NCBI RefSeq assembly: GCF_010119245.1
Contig: NZ_WNKG01000001.1
Span: 496,001 to 560,000, forward strand
Origin: Cyclobacterium salsum
GTDB taxonomy: Bacteria > Bacteroidota > Bacteroidia > Cytophagales > Cyclobacteriaceae
Direction of reading: 5' to 3'
Length of the DNA: 64,000 bases
In this document: piece after piece, positions 44,151 to 53,179 of the stretch
Position numbering within the stretch: position 1 is the stretch's first letter
Layout of the letters: each line of letters begins with the position of its first letter
Notes under the pieces: generated by a model
Told to the model about the DNA's origin: nothing
Database searches by the model: none
The model's input: only the letters and a program-made list of their open reading frames with translations
Program-made: the position numbers and the translations under genes

Positions 44151-45827
44151 ATGAATTTTAAAGACCTATTAATTCCAATTTCAGTTTCCTGTTTATTCCT
44201 TTTTATTCTCGTAACCCAACCGCTTTTCGGGCAAAGTGACCGGAATGGTGAGAGAAGGTTGGGAAGCAGTTACGTAATTACCAACACCACCCTGATTCCA
44301 TCACCGGGAGAAATCCTCCAAAACCAGCACATACTGTTTGAAGAGGGTATCATCACGGCTGTTGGTAAGGACATTCCCTTACCGGCAGAAGCTCAGGAAA
44401 TCAACGGAGATTCCTTATTTGTATATGCCGGGTTTATAGACATGGCCAATAAAACAGGAGTGGTGGAACCCACCCTACCTGAAAAACCGGAGGGGTTCGA
44501 TCCTTCCAAGCCCATGCCGGAAATTGCGGGCATTCATCCGCATTTTAACGTAACGGAGTATTATCAACAATCAAATCCCCATGATAAGGCCTGGCGTAAG
44601 TTAGGATTTACCCTGGCGCAAAAATTACCCTTGGGTAAAGGAATGCTTCCAGGCACCTCTGCCTTGGTAATCTATGGGCAAGAGGGTAAAAACAACCTGA
44701 TCGCCGAACACCAATCGATCTACTTCAAATTTAGTACGGTTGGTGGGGTGTACCCCAATACCAACCTCGGTGTCATGGCTACCTGGAGAGACCTTATCCA
44801 AAATGCCCGTCTGTACAAAAAACATCAGGAAATGTATGCAGCGAATCGGAACATCAGCAGGCTGGAAAAAAAACCCGTTTTAGAGGCATTAATTCCCGTT
44901 ATCAACGGTGACATGCCTGTTCTTTTAGAAATTTCCGATGAACTGGATATCCGGAGAGCATTGAAAATGAAAGATGAAAATCAATTTCGACTAATTCTTA
45001 CGGGAATCAATGAAGGAGACAAACTCATTCCGCTGCTGAAGGAAAAGGAAGTAGGTGCGGTCCTTACCTTGAATTTGCCGGAGGATCCTTCTTCAGAAAT
45101 TCCTTCAGGTGAAAAAAGCGAGGACTTTGAAAACCGAATGGATAGAACCAGGGAAGCGTACAAGCAGTCGTTGGCACTGGCAGGAAAATATGAAGTGGCA
45201 GGGATTCCTTTCGCGCTTACGACCAAACATTTACCGAGAGGAGATTTTTTTAAAAATTTACAACTTATGGTTGAAAATGGCCTCAGTAAAGAGGGAGCAC
45301 TAGCAGCATTAACCGTAAACGCGGCAAAATTACTTGGAATAGACGATAGAACCGGTACTATTTCCGAGGGGAAAATGGCTAACCTCCTGATAATGACCGA
45401 CACGCTATTTACAGAAGGGGCTACCATACAGATGGTGGTCAGCGATGGCTACGTATTTGACTATTCTGAAAAGCCAGGAAAAGTATCAAAGGGAGAGACT
45501 ACCTGGGAGTATGAGGCTGAAACGCAAGGAGGGAAATCAACGGGCACCTGGAAAATCAATCAAAGCGAAGGAAAATGGACCGGGACCATTACCTACGAAG
45601 ATCCGCAAGGGCAAGGGATGAAAACCTCCTCGATCGAAGATGCCGTTATTACCGAGGAAAAAATGCAATTTTCTTTTACCGTATCGGTGGGAAGCGATAA
45701 GCTCGACGTAGAGGTCAGTGGAAATCTATCGGGAAGAAAATTCACTGGCGATATGAAGATAATTGGATATGGCACTTTCCCCGTGAAGGCTGTCAAGAAG
45801 GATAAACCGGAAAAGAGCAATGGTTAG
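44151..45827 (+). CDS. Amidohydrolase-fold protein lacking the HxH metal motif
   Basis: A 558-aa protein with a signal peptide (hydrophobic residues 7-25, ending near LFGQ). It has the two-domain urease/amidohydrolase layout, with a conserved LLGIDDRTGTISEGKMANLL segment near the C-terminus. The usual G-(F/I)-ID-x-H-x-H motif reads GFIDMANKTG (94-103), so both histidines are missing; catalysis by the classical binuclear mechanism is unlikely. A lipocalin-like beta domain follows (about 447-558). It is the first of three amidohydrolase genes and overlaps the next by 8 bp. Confidence 0.82.
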   Translation: MNFKDLLIPISVSCLFLFILVTQPLFGQSDRNGERRLGSSYVITNTTLIPSPGEILQNQHILFEEGIITAVGKDIPLPAEAQEINGDSLFVYAGFIDMANKTGVVEPTLPEKPEGFDPSKPMPEIAGIHPHFNVTEYYQQSNPHDKAWRKLGFTLAQKLPLGKGMLPGTSALVIYGQEGKNNLIAEHQSIYFKFSTVGGVYPNTNLGVMATWRDLIQNARLYKKHQEMYAANRNISRLEKKPVLEALIPVINGDMPVLLEISDELDIRRALKMKDENQFRLILTGINEGDKLIPLLKEKEVGAVLTLNLPEDPSSEIPSGEKSEDFENRMDRTREAYKQSLALAGKYEVAGIPFALTTKHLPRGDFFKNLQLMVENGLSKEGALAALTVNAAKLLGIDDRTGTISEGKMANLLIMTDTLFTEGATIQMVVSDGYVFDYSEKPGKVSKGETTWEYEAETQGGKSTGTWKINQSEGKWTGTITYEDPQGQGMKTSSIEDAVITEEKMQFSFTVSVGSDKLDVEVSGNLSGRKFTGDMKIIGYGTFPVKAVKKDKPEKSNG

Positions 45828-47208
45828 AAAAATACTAGTTTCAATAATCATCCTTACCCTTTTTATAGGTGCCAGTCAGGCTCAGGAGATCGAAAAGGGT
45901 GACGTTTTCATTCAAAACGCAAATGTCATCACCATTACGGACGGTGTTAAAGAAAATACGGATGTTTGGGTCAAAGATGGGATCATTCACCAGATTGGAA
46001 ATCAACTTCAGGTTCCCAGAGATGTTCCTGTCATCGATGCCAGCGGAAAATTCCTCATGCCGGGAATTATTGATGCGCATTCCCATGTGGCCCTGGGAGC
46101 TATTAACGAGGCCAGCAGCCCGATCACAGCAGAAGTGAAAATGGAGGATGTGATCGATCCTTTTGACATAGGAATTTACCGGGCACTGGCAGGCGGAACG
46201 ACCATCTCTCACGCCATGCACGGTTCCGCCAATGCCATTGGCGGGCAAAACATCACACTGAAGCATCGGTACGGCACCTTTAATCCGGGTGAATTGGTCA
46301 TGGAGGAGGCTCCCCGAACCATAAAATTTGCCTTAGGAGAAAATCCAACGCGGGTACACGGAAGAGGCAAAAACCTACAACCCCGGTCCCGAATGGGGGT
46401 TGAAGCCGTGATCCGAAATGGTTTCGAAGAAGCCCTGCAATACAAAGAAACCTGGGAGGCATGGAATAAGGTAAAGGACCAGAAAAATAACCGGCAGGTA
46501 CCCCCTACTTTTAATTCCAGGCTAGAGACGCTGCTGGATATTCTGGATGGGGAAATCATCATTCATTGTCATTCCTACCGGGCAGATGAAATCTACATGC
46601 TAATCCAGGTCTGCCAGGACTATGGAATTGACAAAATTGTGTTTTCCCATGTAAACGAGGGTTTCAAAGTAGCCCCCGAACTAGCCAAATACACGATGGG
46701 AGCCTCGGTTTTCTCCGATTGGTGGGCTTACAAATTCGAAGTGTATTATTCCACCGCTTACAATGCCGCTATATTAACCAAAAATGGTGTGATTACTTCC
46801 ATCAATTCGGATTCTGCTGAATTGATCCGGCATTTGTACCATGAAGCTGCCAAAACCCAACGATATGGTGGATTATCTGATGAAGAGGCCCTGGCGTTGA
46901 TTACCATCAATCCTGCCCGACAACTGGGCATTGATCAATGGGTAGGTTCCATTGAAGAGGGTAAGCAGGCCGACCTGGTGCTGTTTGATAAGCATCCCCT
47001 ATCCATTTATGCCATTCCACAGATGACCTGGGTAGATGGAATCAAGTATTTTGATCGAGAAGAAGATAAAACAGACCAGCGATTGAAAGTAGATCCGGAA
47101 GAGACGCTGGAACCTATGTTTCTCCATGCAGATCATATCAATTGCATGAGCGATGTAGATTTCTATTTTACCGGATTTGGCCGTAACCTTTTCGAACACA
47201 ATCATTAG
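45820..47208 (+). CDS. Metal-dependent amidohydrolase, secreted
   Basis: A 462-aa protein with a signal peptide. Unlike its two neighbours it keeps the metal-binding residues: GIIDAHSHVALG (HxH), IIIHCHSYRADE, FSHVNEGFK and SINSDSAE (catalytic Asp). It is therefore the active member, hydrolysing an amide, peptide or cyclic substrate in the envelope. Start and stop overlap the upstream gene by 8 bp, and the third gene begins 20 bp later, so the three are translationally linked. Confidence 0.9.
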   Translation: MVRKILVSIIILTLFIGASQAQEIEKGDVFIQNANVITITDGVKENTDVWVKDGIIHQIGNQLQVPRDVPVIDASGKFLMPGIIDAHSHVALGAINEASSPITAEVKMEDVIDPFDIGIYRALAGGTTISHAMHGSANAIGGQNITLKHRYGTFNPGELVMEEAPRTIKFALGENPTRVHGRGKNLQPRSRMGVEAVIRNGFEEALQYKETWEAWNKVKDQKNNRQVPPTFNSRLETLLDILDGEIIIHCHSYRADEIYMLIQVCQDYGIDKIVFSHVNEGFKVAPELAKYTMGASVFSDWWAYKFEVYYSTAYNAAILTKNGVITSINSDSAELIRHLYHEAAKTQRYGGLSDEEALALITINPARQLGIDQWVGSIEEGKQADLVLFDKHPLSIYAIPQMTWVDGIKYFDREEDKTDQRLKVDPEETLEPMFLHADHINCMSDVDFYFTGFGRNLFEHNH

Positions 47209-47228
47209 TCTCCCCTGCTAGTTTAACC

Positions 47229-48524
47229 ATGAAAAATAAAATATCCATACTATTCCTTTCCCTGCTATTACTCCATCTACCCCTCTATGCACAAATTGAC
47301 GGTGAAGTAATCAAGGCGTTCAAGGGAGATTTTCTTTTGAAGAATGCTCGTATATACACCGTCTCCTCAGAAATACTGGAAGGAACTGATCTATTGATTC
47401 AAGACGGTAAAATAGCCGCCATAGGCAAAGGATTGCCGGAGGAAAATCACCTGGTTATCGATTGTACTGGCAAACGCCTTTATCCGGGATTTATTGACAG
47501 TGGTACCAGTCTTGGACTGGTGGAAGTCAACTCCCTTCCGGAGACGCAGGATTATATGGAACTGGGCAAAGTAACTCCGCAGATGCAAGCGCTGACAGCT
47601 GTCAATCCCAATGCTGTGGCCATACCCGTCACTCGGGTAAGTGGTGTCACCACTGTGCTTACGCAACCTCGGGGTGGTTATTTCCCGGGAACCGCTGCAC
47701 TGATCCAGTTGAACGGGTACACACCCGATCAGATGGATGCCGGTTTCCGTGCCGTATTAATGAATTTTCCCTCGGCGGCAAAAGCAGGTGGCTATGATAG
47801 CCGGTCTGCTGAAACCATTCAAAAAGAAGCAGAAAAAGCATTGGAAGAAATCGATGCTATTTGGGAAAAGGCGAGTACCTACCACCAAATTCAGGAAAAA
47901 GGAGGTGAAGTTGACTATTACCCGGAAATGGCTCACCTTGCCAGGGTGGTGAGCGGAGAACTACCGCTATTTATTGAAGTAAATGCTGCTAAGGACATCT
48001 TAAGTGCCCTTGAATGGGTGAAAGACAAGGAAATCGATCTCGTCCTTACAGGAGTCGCCGAAGGCTGGAAAGTGGCCGAAAAACTGGCCGAAGCAGGTAT
48101 CCCAGTAATAACAGGACCTGTTTTGGCTTTGCCTTCGAGGAAGTCAAATGCCTATGACTCGTCCTATGCCAATGCTTCTGTCCTGCAAAAAGCTGGCGTG
48201 AAAGTGACGATCCGAACTCAGGATACCGAAAATGTACGAAACCTTCCTTTTCATGCAGGTTTTGCCGCTGCGTATGGAATGGGAACAGAAGAAGCACTGA
48301 AAGCGATCACGCTACACCCTGCAGAGCTATTTAATGTAGCGGACAAATTGGGATCCCTTGAGGTGGGCAAAAATGCCACCTTATTCCTTGCCGATGGCGA
48401 TCCCTTCGAACCTAAAACCCAAATACACCAGGTATTCATTGATGGATATAAAATCCCCATGACCAACCGGCATATCCGGTTATACCAGGAATTTTTAGAC
48501 CGGGAAATGAAGCCGGAGAATTGA
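47229..48524 (+). CDS. Third amidohydrolase-fold protein lacking the HxH motif
   Basis: A 431-aa protein with a signal peptide (residues 4-19, ending LYAQ). It resembles the first gene of the trio. The metal site reads GFIDSGTSLGLVE in place of GxIDxHxH, so it is probably catalytically inactive or uses a different mechanism. The C-terminal barrel end LFNVADKLGSLEVGKNATLF is conserved. Likely a partner or regulatory subunit of the active middle protein. Confidence 0.82.
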   Translation: MKNKISILFLSLLLLHLPLYAQIDGEVIKAFKGDFLLKNARIYTVSSEILEGTDLLIQDGKIAAIGKGLPEENHLVIDCTGKRLYPGFIDSGTSLGLVEVNSLPETQDYMELGKVTPQMQALTAVNPNAVAIPVTRVSGVTTVLTQPRGGYFPGTAALIQLNGYTPDQMDAGFRAVLMNFPSAAKAGGYDSRSAETIQKEAEKALEEIDAIWEKASTYHQIQEKGGEVDYYPEMAHLARVVSGELPLFIEVNAAKDILSALEWVKDKEIDLVLTGVAEGWKVAEKLAEAGIPVITGPVLALPSRKSNAYDSSYANASVLQKAGVKVTIRTQDTENVRNLPFHAGFAAAYGMGTEEALKAITLHPAELFNVADKLGSLEVGKNATLFLADGDPFEPKTQIHQVFIDGYKIPMTNRHIRLYQEFLDREMKPEN

Positions 48525-48586
48525 TGCAATTTTTTCACTAATTGTCCCTTTTTAGTTACATTTGATTAAATTATTAAGGTAATTTT

Positions 48587-49747
48587 ATGAAAAATTTGTT
48601 TTTGTTATCCATTGTCCTTGTTTTGATATTCTTCTCTTGCCAGGCACCCATGCAAGAGGAAAGGGTTCAATCCATCATCGATTCCACCAGAGCGGATTTT
48701 GCGCCGGATAAGCGAATTGCACTGTTTGATATTTACTGGGAAAAGGGAACGCTGGCAGGAGAAACCAATTTACCCGAAGCCCACCAGGCACTTTTACAAA
48801 AACTCGCCGCTGATAACCTACCTTTTAAAGACAGCATTACCCTGCTACCCGAATCCGGATTGGGTGAAGCCACCTTTGCTTTGGTCACCAATTCCGTGGC
48901 AAATATTCGTAGTGAGCCCAAGCATTCGGCGGAACTGGCCACGCAAGCCTTGATGGGCACTCCATTGAATATCCTGAAGGAATCGGGTTCCTGGTACCTG
49001 GTTCAAACCCCGGATGATTACATTTCATGGGTAGATGCAGCTGCCATAGTCCCCATCGACCAAAAATCCCTGGATGACTGGATGGGTAAGGAAAAGGTGG
49101 TGGTCACCGAGATGATTGGTAATGTCTACACGGATAAAAATCAAGAAGGTATTGTAAGCGATATCACGGCTGGCAATGTATTGGAAATAGTTGAACGGTT
49201 TCCGCAGGGCTATCAGGTTGTATTACCGGATGGAAGAACGGGATTTATTGCCGCTGATATGGCCGTTCCGTACGAAGATTGGATAAACAGTCGGAGTACT
49301 GATGATACCTCTTTGGTCCAAACGGCAAAACGGATGATGGGTTCCCCTTACCTCTGGGGAGGTACCTCGCCTAAGGGCATGGATTGCAGCGGTTTTACAA
49401 AAACCATCTACTTCCTAAATGGGATGGTGATTCCCAGAGACGCTTCCCAGCAAATCCTGGAAGGCGAACTGATCGACAGCGATAAAAATTGGAAGAATTT
49501 AGAGATCGGAGATTTATTATTCTTTGGCGTTCCCGCCACTGAAAACAGTCGGGAACGAGTGGTTCATGTGGGCATGTGGATTGGAGATAACCAATTTATC
49601 CATTCCAGAGGCAGGGTACGGATCAGTAGCTTTGATCCAAATGACGAAAATTACGATGCCTATGAGTTGGGCCGTTACCTCCGGACCAAGCGAATTCGCC
49701 AGAACCCAACCGAGCGAATTGTATCTGTCAACCAAATTCTTAATTAA
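48587..49747 (+). CDS. NlpC/P60 (C40) cell-wall hydrolase lipoprotein with SH3-like domains
   Basis: A 386-aa protein. Lipobox IFFSC gives lipidated Cys18. Two SH3b-like domains follow (about 95-160 and 168-230), then an NlpC/P60 domain with Cys267 in MDCSGF, His327 in VVHVGM and His339 in FIHSRG. This is the YkfC-type layout of gamma-D-glutamyl-diamino acid endopeptidases acting on murein peptides. It fits a recycling or peptide-catabolism role with the peptidases on either side of it. Confidence 0.92.
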   Translation: MKNLFLLSIVLVLIFFSCQAPMQEERVQSIIDSTRADFAPDKRIALFDIYWEKGTLAGETNLPEAHQALLQKLAADNLPFKDSITLLPESGLGEATFALVTNSVANIRSEPKHSAELATQALMGTPLNILKESGSWYLVQTPDDYISWVDAAAIVPIDQKSLDDWMGKEKVVVTEMIGNVYTDKNQEGIVSDITAGNVLEIVERFPQGYQVVLPDGRTGFIAADMAVPYEDWINSRSTDDTSLVQTAKRMMGSPYLWGGTSPKGMDCSGFTKTIYFLNGMVIPRDASQQILEGELIDSDKNWKNLEIGDLLFFGVPATENSRERVVHVGMWIGDNQFIHSRGRVRISSFDPNDENYDAYELGRYLRTKRIRQNPTERIVSVNQILN

Positions 49748-49749
49748 CC

Positions 49750-51858
49750 ATGAAGAAATTAGCGTTAATTTATGCCATTTTTTTTAATACGGCATGGGGA
49801 TATTCACAAGTGGAACGCCTCGATGGATTTTCTTCCATCGACAGCAAGGCTCAGAACGAACTGGAGGAACATTTTATGGAATCCGTCGATTTTGCGAGCT
49901 TCAAAACCCATTTGGCCACCATTACCCGACATCCCCATATCGCCGGAACCAAGGCAAACGAAGACGTGAGAGACTATATGGTCGAAGTCATGGATGCCGC
50001 AGGTTGGCAAACCAAATTATATCCTTACGATGTTTACCTGCCTAATGACCCCGGCCGCTCCCGGGTAGAAATAGTTACTCCAAAACGCAACCCTTTGAAT
50101 CAACAGGAATACATCCTGGAAGCAGATACCTTTTCCAGGCATCCGGAACTCAAAAAAGGTTGGAATGCCTTTTCCGGATCCGGTGACGTAACCGCTGAGG
50201 TAGTTTATGCCAATTACGGAACCAAAGCCGATTTTGAGAAACTGACCTCCCTGGGGATTGATTTGAAAGGTAAACTCGTCATCGCCCGCTATGGTCAGAA
50301 CTTCAGGGGCTATAAAGCGAAATTTGCCGAAGAATATGGCGCAGCCGGATTGATCATTTATACCGATCCCGAAGACAGTGGCTTTACCAAAGGGCTGGTG
50401 TATCCGGATGGCCCCTTCTACAACGAGAGTGCCATACAAAGGGGCTCTCTGCTGACAGAAAGCTTTACCGGCGATCCGCTAACCCCTTTCGAGCCCGCGC
50501 TGCCGGTAGCAGGAAAAACAAAAATAAACAGGTTGGACCCTGAAGAGACGCAAATACATACCATTCCCGTGACCCCCATCCCCTATGGAGAGGCAGCAAA
50601 AATATTGAGCCAAATGAATGGAAAGCCTGTTCCTGCGGGCTGGCAGGGAGGATTGCCCTTCACCTATCGCCTGGAAGGTGGGCCCCAACTCACCGTTAGG
50701 CTGATGGTGGATCAACCCATTGGTTTAGTACCTATTTACAATGTAGTAGGCACCCTGAGAGGAAGTACCTATCCCGATGAATGGATCATTTTAGGATGTC
50801 ATTACGATGCTTGGGCATTTGGAGCCACCGACCCAAACAGCGGGACTTCCATGTTGCTGACCCTTAGCGAAGCCCTGGGTCGGCTCGCCCGGGAGGGAAA
50901 GCGCCCCAAACGCTCCATCCTGATCGCCCACTGGGACGGTGAGGAGCATGGAGTAATCGGATCGACCGAATGGGTAGAGCAAATGAAAGAAGAATTGGGC
51001 GCGAAAGCAGTGGCCTATCTGAATTTTGATGCCGGCGTATCTGGAAGAAACATCGGAGGCTCCGCCGCACCAAGTTTAAAAAAAGTCATGGTAGATGCGG
51101 CCCAGGAGGTAAGCTACCCGGATTCATCCAAATCCGTTTACGAGGTGTGGAAAGGAAACCAGGAGGAGCCAAGGATTGGAAATCTGGGAGGAGGGTCGGA
51201 TCATATCGCCTTCTACATGCATACGGGCATTCCTTCCCTTAGCGGCGGCGCAGGTGGTCCCACGCTATACCATACCAACTACGATGATTTTTATTTTTAC
51301 GAGCATTTTTCGGATCCCAGCTTTCAGATGGGAGGAACCATTGCCCAATGGGCTGGTATCATGGCACTGAGATTGGCTAATGCTACGCTGATTCCCTATG
51401 ATTTAAGCCGATACGAAAAAGATCTTACCATGCATCTGGCAAATGCACATTCCGGTATTGCAGAGTATACTCCGGATTTTGAGGGCTTTACAGCTACAAA
51501 ACAAGCCCTGGAAAAACTGGATGCTGTCGGTAAAGAGACGGAAACAAAGATTAAGGACGGGCTGGAAAAAGAGTCGTTGAGTTCCGCAGTGATCTCCCGG
51601 GTTAACAGCGAATTGTTACGCCTGGAAAAAAGCTTTCTGCTAAAGGAAGGCATGCCCTTCGGAAATTGGTACAAGTCCTTGTATGCTTCCACAGACCCAT
51701 ATAGTGGCTATGCTTCCTGGATGTTACCTGCCATTCAGTACGAAATTTCGAATGAATCCACTACAAATTTTGAAAAATTGGATCAACAATACGAAGCGGC
51801 TATTCAACAATTAATAAAGAGCCTACAGCGTATCGGGGCAGAATTGGAAAATGACTAG
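49750..51858 (+). CDS. M28 peptidase, transferrin-receptor/glutamate-carboxypeptidase-like
   Basis: A 702-aa protein with a signal peptide (ends near WGYSQ). The order is PA domain (about 140-330), M28 zinc-peptidase core, and C-terminal dimerisation domain, as in glutamate carboxypeptidase II. Zinc and catalytic residues: GCHYDAWAF (His351, Asp353), TDPNSG (Asp361), HWDGEEHG (Glu398/399) and GGGSDHIAF. It would release C-terminal glutamate or similar residues from peptides in the envelope. The gene starts 2 bp after the P60 gene. Confidence 0.9.
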   Translation: MKKLALIYAIFFNTAWGYSQVERLDGFSSIDSKAQNELEEHFMESVDFASFKTHLATITRHPHIAGTKANEDVRDYMVEVMDAAGWQTKLYPYDVYLPNDPGRSRVEIVTPKRNPLNQQEYILEADTFSRHPELKKGWNAFSGSGDVTAEVVYANYGTKADFEKLTSLGIDLKGKLVIARYGQNFRGYKAKFAEEYGAAGLIIYTDPEDSGFTKGLVYPDGPFYNESAIQRGSLLTESFTGDPLTPFEPALPVAGKTKINRLDPEETQIHTIPVTPIPYGEAAKILSQMNGKPVPAGWQGGLPFTYRLEGGPQLTVRLMVDQPIGLVPIYNVVGTLRGSTYPDEWIILGCHYDAWAFGATDPNSGTSMLLTLSEALGRLAREGKRPKRSILIAHWDGEEHGVIGSTEWVEQMKEELGAKAVAYLNFDAGVSGRNIGGSAAPSLKKVMVDAAQEVSYPDSSKSVYEVWKGNQEEPRIGNLGGGSDHIAFYMHTGIPSLSGGAGGPTLYHTNYDDFYFYEHFSDPSFQMGGTIAQWAGIMALRLANATLIPYDLSRYEKDLTMHLANAHSGIAEYTPDFEGFTATKQALEKLDAVGKETETKIKDGLEKESLSSAVISRVNSELLRLEKSFLLKEGMPFGNWYKSLYASTDPYSGYASWMLPAIQYEISNESTTNFEKLDQQYEAAIQQLIKSLQRIGAELEND

Positions 51859-51859
51859 G

Positions 51860-51880
51860 AAGGGGTAAACGACCCCTTTT
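51860..51880 (+). terminator. Rho-independent-type terminator after the M28 gene
   Basis: Stem AAGGGGT / ACCCCTT (7 bp) with a 5-nt loop directly overlaps and follows the M28 stop codon, continuing into TTTT. It probably ends the hydrolase operon. Confidence 0.55.
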
Positions 51881-51960
51881 GTAGACTCCCGTTAAAACGT
51901 TGGCGAAAAGAATCTCCTATAGGTAGTTACTTTTAGCGCACATTGGAACATCGCGAAAAA

Positions 51961-53133
51961 TTAATCTTTTCCCGGCACCCTGCTTCCCCGATACAATTCA
52001 AAAACCAGCAAGCGGCAATCAATCGTGCCATTGTAAAAGGGAATCCTCCGCTTGGGCTTTAATCCTATTTTTTTACCCAAATCCAAATTACCGGTAAAAA
52101 CAAGCCCGGTATAGCCTGGGCAACGCTTTTTCATAAAATCACCGATTTCCCGATAGGTTTCTTCCAGGATTTCCGTGTCCCCTAGTCGCTCCCCGTATTC
52201 GGGATTCAAGAAAAGAATGCCCTTTTCGGTGTCGGGGAGAGTTGTTTCCCGAAAATCACATACCTCAAACTGAATCAAATCTTCCACCCCGGCAAACCGC
52301 GCATTTTCCCTACTGGCACTAATGGCCCGCTCACTAATATCCGATGCCAGCAGGATTATGTTTTCAGCTGGTTTGATCTTCGCCTGCAGTTTTTCCTTCA
52401 GTGCGTAATAGACCCCCGCATCATAGCCTTTGATGTACATCAGGGCATAGTCATCTCTGTATAAGCCTGGAAAGCGATCAGTAGCCATCAATGCCGCCTC
52501 GATGGCTACGGTCCCCGAACCGCACATGGGGTTGACAAACGGACTTTTTCTGTCCCAGTTTGAAGCTAACAGGCATGCCGACACCAGTGACTCCATCATG
52601 GGAGCTGCTCCAGGTATTTTCCTGTATCCATGTTTGATTAGCGTATCGCCGCTGGTATTGATATACAAACTAGCCTCCTCCCCTTTCCAGAAAAATTGAA
52701 ACACTGCTTCGTTTAAACTGGAACCGGAATCAGGTCTTAGGCCAAATTTCTCCCGAAAACGGTCGGCAATGGCATCCTTAATTTTTACATTTACAAAAAG
52801 GGGATTGTCTACCGAATCGTGTTTGACATTGCTGATGACCGAAAAATAACCGTCCGTATCAATGAAATCTTCCCAGGGAAGGTCTTTAACCACTTTATAC
52901 AGATGCTCTACATGATCCAAAGCAAAAGAATGTATTTCATATAGCACGTGGCTGGCCGTTCGCAAATGCATATTAAGAAAAATGCAATCGTTCAGACTTC
53001 CGGTCAGTTCCACATGGGTCCGAAACACCCCCGAGGGTGCAAAACCCAATTCAATCAATTCCGCTTCTAAAAATGGGGCATTTCGATCGTAGCAGGTCAC
53101 CACCAGCCTGCCCGCCTTCTCAAAATCTATCAT
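51961..53133 (-). CDS. THUMP-domain rRNA N2-guanine methyltransferase (RlmL-like)
   Basis: The start chosen is ATG at 53133 (MIDFEKAGRLVVTCYDRN), giving 390 aa; an upstream in-frame ATG at 53280 would overlap the next gene and adds no family sequence. The THUMP-like RNA-binding N-terminus (1-170) is followed by motifs NPMCGSGTVAIEAALM (201-216) and NPEYGERLG, the NPxY-type catalytic motif of RlmL/TrmG10-like enzymes. It should methylate G in 23S rRNA. It is 46 bp after the mobA-like gene. Confidence 0.88.
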   Translation of the reverse strand: MIDFEKAGRLVVTCYDRNAPFLEAELIELGFAPSGVFRTHVELTGSLNDCIFLNMHLRTASHVLYEIHSFALDHVEHLYKVVKDLPWEDFIDTDGYFSVISNVKHDSVDNPLFVNVKIKDAIADRFREKFGLRPDSGSSLNEAVFQFFWKGEEASLYINTSGDTLIKHGYRKIPGAAPMMESLVSACLLASNWDRKSPFVNPMCGSGTVAIEAALMATDRFPGLYRDDYALMYIKGYDAGVYYALKEKLQAKIKPAENIILLASDISERAISASRENARFAGVEDLIQFEVCDFRETTLPDTEKGILFLNPEYGERLGDTEILEETYREIGDFMKKRCPGYTGLVFTGNLDLGKKIGLKPKRRIPFYNGTIDCRLLVFELYRGSRVPGKD

Positions 53134-53179
53134 AAAGCAAATATACCGCAAATAGTATTCATAAACCCGGTACTGCGGT

